A stretch of DNA of 14,867 bases, taken from the NCBI GenBank assembly GCA_008671135.1, contig RQAP01000028.1:1-14867 (forward strand), given 5' to 3'. The notes under the pieces were generated by a model that worked only from the letters and a program-made list of their open reading frames with translations, ran no database searches and was not told the DNA's origin. Below, piece after piece: positions 14,113-14,867 of the stretch (position 1 is the first letter of the stretch; each line of letters begins with the position of its first letter). A program made the position numbers and the translations under genes. The stretch comes from Collinsella aerofaciens. Its GTDB lineage: Bacteria; Actinomycetota; Coriobacteriia; Coriobacteriales; Coriobacteriaceae.

Positions 14113-14238
14113 GCTGGGGATTCGAACCCGAGAGGGCACGGGCGTTAAGCAAACGCGAAAGCGTTTGTAGCCCGTGGGCGAAAAGCCGCCAGGCTTTGAA
14201 GCCGGAGGGCATGCGTAGCATGCCCGGACATCCCCAGC
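14113..14238 (+). mobile_element. tRNA-3'-associated structured element, Ser copy (unknown family)
   Basis: The insert between the tRNA-Ser repeats begins with GCTGGGGATTCGAACCC (14113-14129), the inverted T-arm of tRNA-Ser. Predicted helices in order: outer stem GCTGGGGAT (14113-14121) with ATCCCCAGC (14230-14238); CCC-GAGA-GGG (14127-14136); CACGGGC/GCCCGTG (14137-14143 with 14170-14176) enclosing CAAACGC-GAAA-GCGTTTG (14150-14167); AAAGCC-GCCA-GGCTTT (14182-14197); GGGCATGC-GTA-GCATGCCC (14207-14225). Blocks CGGGCGT, AAACGCG, AGCGTTT, TAGCCCG, GGGCGA and GAAGCCGG are shared with the element at 11131-11254 in the same order. There is no gene inside. The family is unknown to me. Confidence 0.55.
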
Positions 14239-14247
14239 TCTCCGCCA
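14230..14247 (+). pseudogene. tRNA-Ser 3'-end fragment
   Basis: The last 18 nt of tRNA-Ser(GCT), through CCA, without the rest of the gene. Its T-stem strand CCCCAG can pair with CTGGGG at the left end of the structured element. Confidence 0.85.
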
Positions 14248-14288
14248 GTATGACATGAAAGAAGGGTCCCATTTGGGGCCCTTTTTTA
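14230..14288 (+). repeat. Direct repeat, right copy: tRNA-Ser 3' end plus terminator (59 bp)
   Basis: Imperfect copy of 14039-14097. Its terminator is intact (stem 14262-14270 with 14275-14283), so the copy still has a working-looking end. The similarity resumes at 14305 with the inverted T-arm fragment, at the same spacing as in the left unit. Confidence 0.92.
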
Positions 14289-14304
14289 ATTAGAAGAATG
14301 TTAA

Positions 14305-14320
14305 CTGGGGATTCGAATCC
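14305..14320 (+). repeat. Second inverted tRNA-Ser T-arm fragment
   Basis: CTGGGGATTCGAATCC lies 191 bp after CTGGGGATTCGAACCC at 14114, differing at one base. It is not followed by a structured core but runs into the terminator of the minus-strand carboxypeptidase gene. It looks like the end of a truncated second repeat unit. Confidence 0.7.
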
Positions 14321-14322
14321 TC

Positions 14323-14355
14323 AAAAAATGAGGCGCCCCGTTGGACGCCTCATTT
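14323..14355 (-). terminator. Terminator of the carboxypeptidase gene
   Basis: AAATGAGGCG (14326-14335) pairs with CGCCTCATTT (14346-14355) around a 10-nt loop; on the minus strand the stem is followed by a run of T (complement of 14323-14328). It sits 25 bp after the minus-strand stop codon. Confidence 0.85.
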
Positions 14356-14380
14356 GGTTCGATGTGATATCGCTCCGGCC

Positions 14381-14867
14381 CTACACCTCGGGTGCCTTGG
14401 CTACGGTCTCGCTCTCTGCCGCAAGTGGGCGGTTGTCGATGCGGCGGCCCAAGCGGTCGAGCTTCACGAGGAGCCATTCAATGGGATTCGGCCCTGTGCC
14501 TTCCTCGTCGGCAACCAGGTCCATGACGGCGACCTTGGTGCCGTCCTGCTTGAGCGTAACGCTGCCTACCTTGTCGCCAACATGCACCGTGCCCGAAAGG
14601 TCATCGTAGCTAACTTTTTCGGTCACTTCGCCGGCGAGTGAGAACACCGTTGCCTGTGCGGCGGGGTCGGCGAGCGTGGCGTCGATCGTCTTGTCCGTCC
14701 AATCTGTCTGGCTAATGCGTGCCATAAGCGGGTTGCCGTTGGCGGTCTTTTCTTGCGTGTTGGCGATTGCGACCGTCACCTTGTGGCCGTAGTACCAGTT
14801 GGCAAGGGTGGCGGTATCGGTAAAGCGCTGATCGGTGGTGGTGGAGTTCAAAATAACGGTGTAGATC
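14381..14867 (-). CDS. D-alanyl-D-alanine carboxypeptidase, C-terminal part (peptidase S11 family)
   Basis: The frame is open to the right edge, so only the C-terminal ~161 residues are visible. The segment VILNSTTTDQRFTDTATLANWYYGHKV resembles the end of the catalytic domain of S11 low-molecular-weight penicillin-binding proteins (VVLNS...RFTDT..L..W), which trim the terminal D-Ala from peptidoglycan side chains outside the membrane. It is followed by a beta-rich domain (SLAGEVTEKVSYDDLSG, VGSVTLKQDG) like the C-terminal domain of that family. The end, EWLLVKLDRLGRRIDNRPLA and a short acidic tail, may be an amphipathic membrane-associating helix; no strong membrane anchor is seen. The catalytic SxxK, SxN and KTG motifs lie outside the window, so the assignment rests on the C-terminal pattern. 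Confidence 0.7.
   Translation of the reverse strand, partial: IYTVILNSTTTDQRFTDTATLANWYYGHKVTVAIANTQEKTANGNPLMARISQTDWTDKTIDATLADPAAQATVFSLAGEVTEKVSYDDLSGTVHVGDKVGSVTLKQDGTKVAVMDLVADEEGTGPNPIEWLLVKLDRLGRRIDNRPLAAESETVAKAPEV

Noticed and set aside
13755..14258. Open frames across the end of the 813-aa gene and tRNA-Ser
   Set aside because: They read through a tRNA, a terminator and the structured element in frames unrelated to any gene.

Overview
The window looks like a chromosomal segment of a high-GC Gram-positive gut actinobacterium of the class Coriobacteriia, most likely Collinsella or a close relative. This is inferred from base composition, codon use, CCA-encoding tRNA genes and the style of the proteins; no database search was run. 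Almost everything is core housekeeping DNA and reads on the + strand.

Left part (1-5873). A structured leader with its ribosome binding site and start codon lies on the minus strand at the left edge and belongs to a divergent gene outside the window. A TetR-type palindrome and a promoter follow. Then come a GH5-family protein with altered catalytic residues, rsmI (16S rRNA 2'-O-methyltransferase), metG (methionyl-tRNA synthetase), a terminator, rsmA/ksgA (16S rRNA dimethyltransferase) and an overlapping TatD-family hydrolase.

Middle (5877-10159). tRNA-Leu(CAG) has its own promoter and terminator. It is followed by an SPFH/band-7 membrane protein, rlmH (23S rRNA methyltransferase) and proC (pyrroline-5-carboxylate reductase). 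A roughly 160-bp palindromic REP-like element fills the space between proC and a convergent 57-codon single-span membrane protein. A palindrome-rich divergent promoter region leads to serS (seryl-tRNA synthetase). The common theme is translation: rRNA modification, aminoacylation and tRNA supply.

Right part (10160-14867). A 125-aa orphan protein, two identical tRNA-Arg(ACG) genes, an 813-aa orphan protein with TPR-like C-terminal helices, tRNA-Ser(GCT), and the C-terminal part of a minus-strand D-alanyl-D-alanine carboxypeptidase.

The most unusual feature is downstream of the second tRNA-Arg and of tRNA-Ser. At both loci the last ~20 nt of the tRNA plus its terminator (59 nt) are repeated 190 or 191 bp further on. 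Between the copies lies a related, strongly folded core of about 125 nt. The cores share sequence and helix order, show two compensatory base-pair changes, and begin with an inverted fragment of the local tRNA T-arm. I cannot assign this element to a known family. It may be a small tRNA-3'-end-targeting mobile element, a structured RNA, or both.
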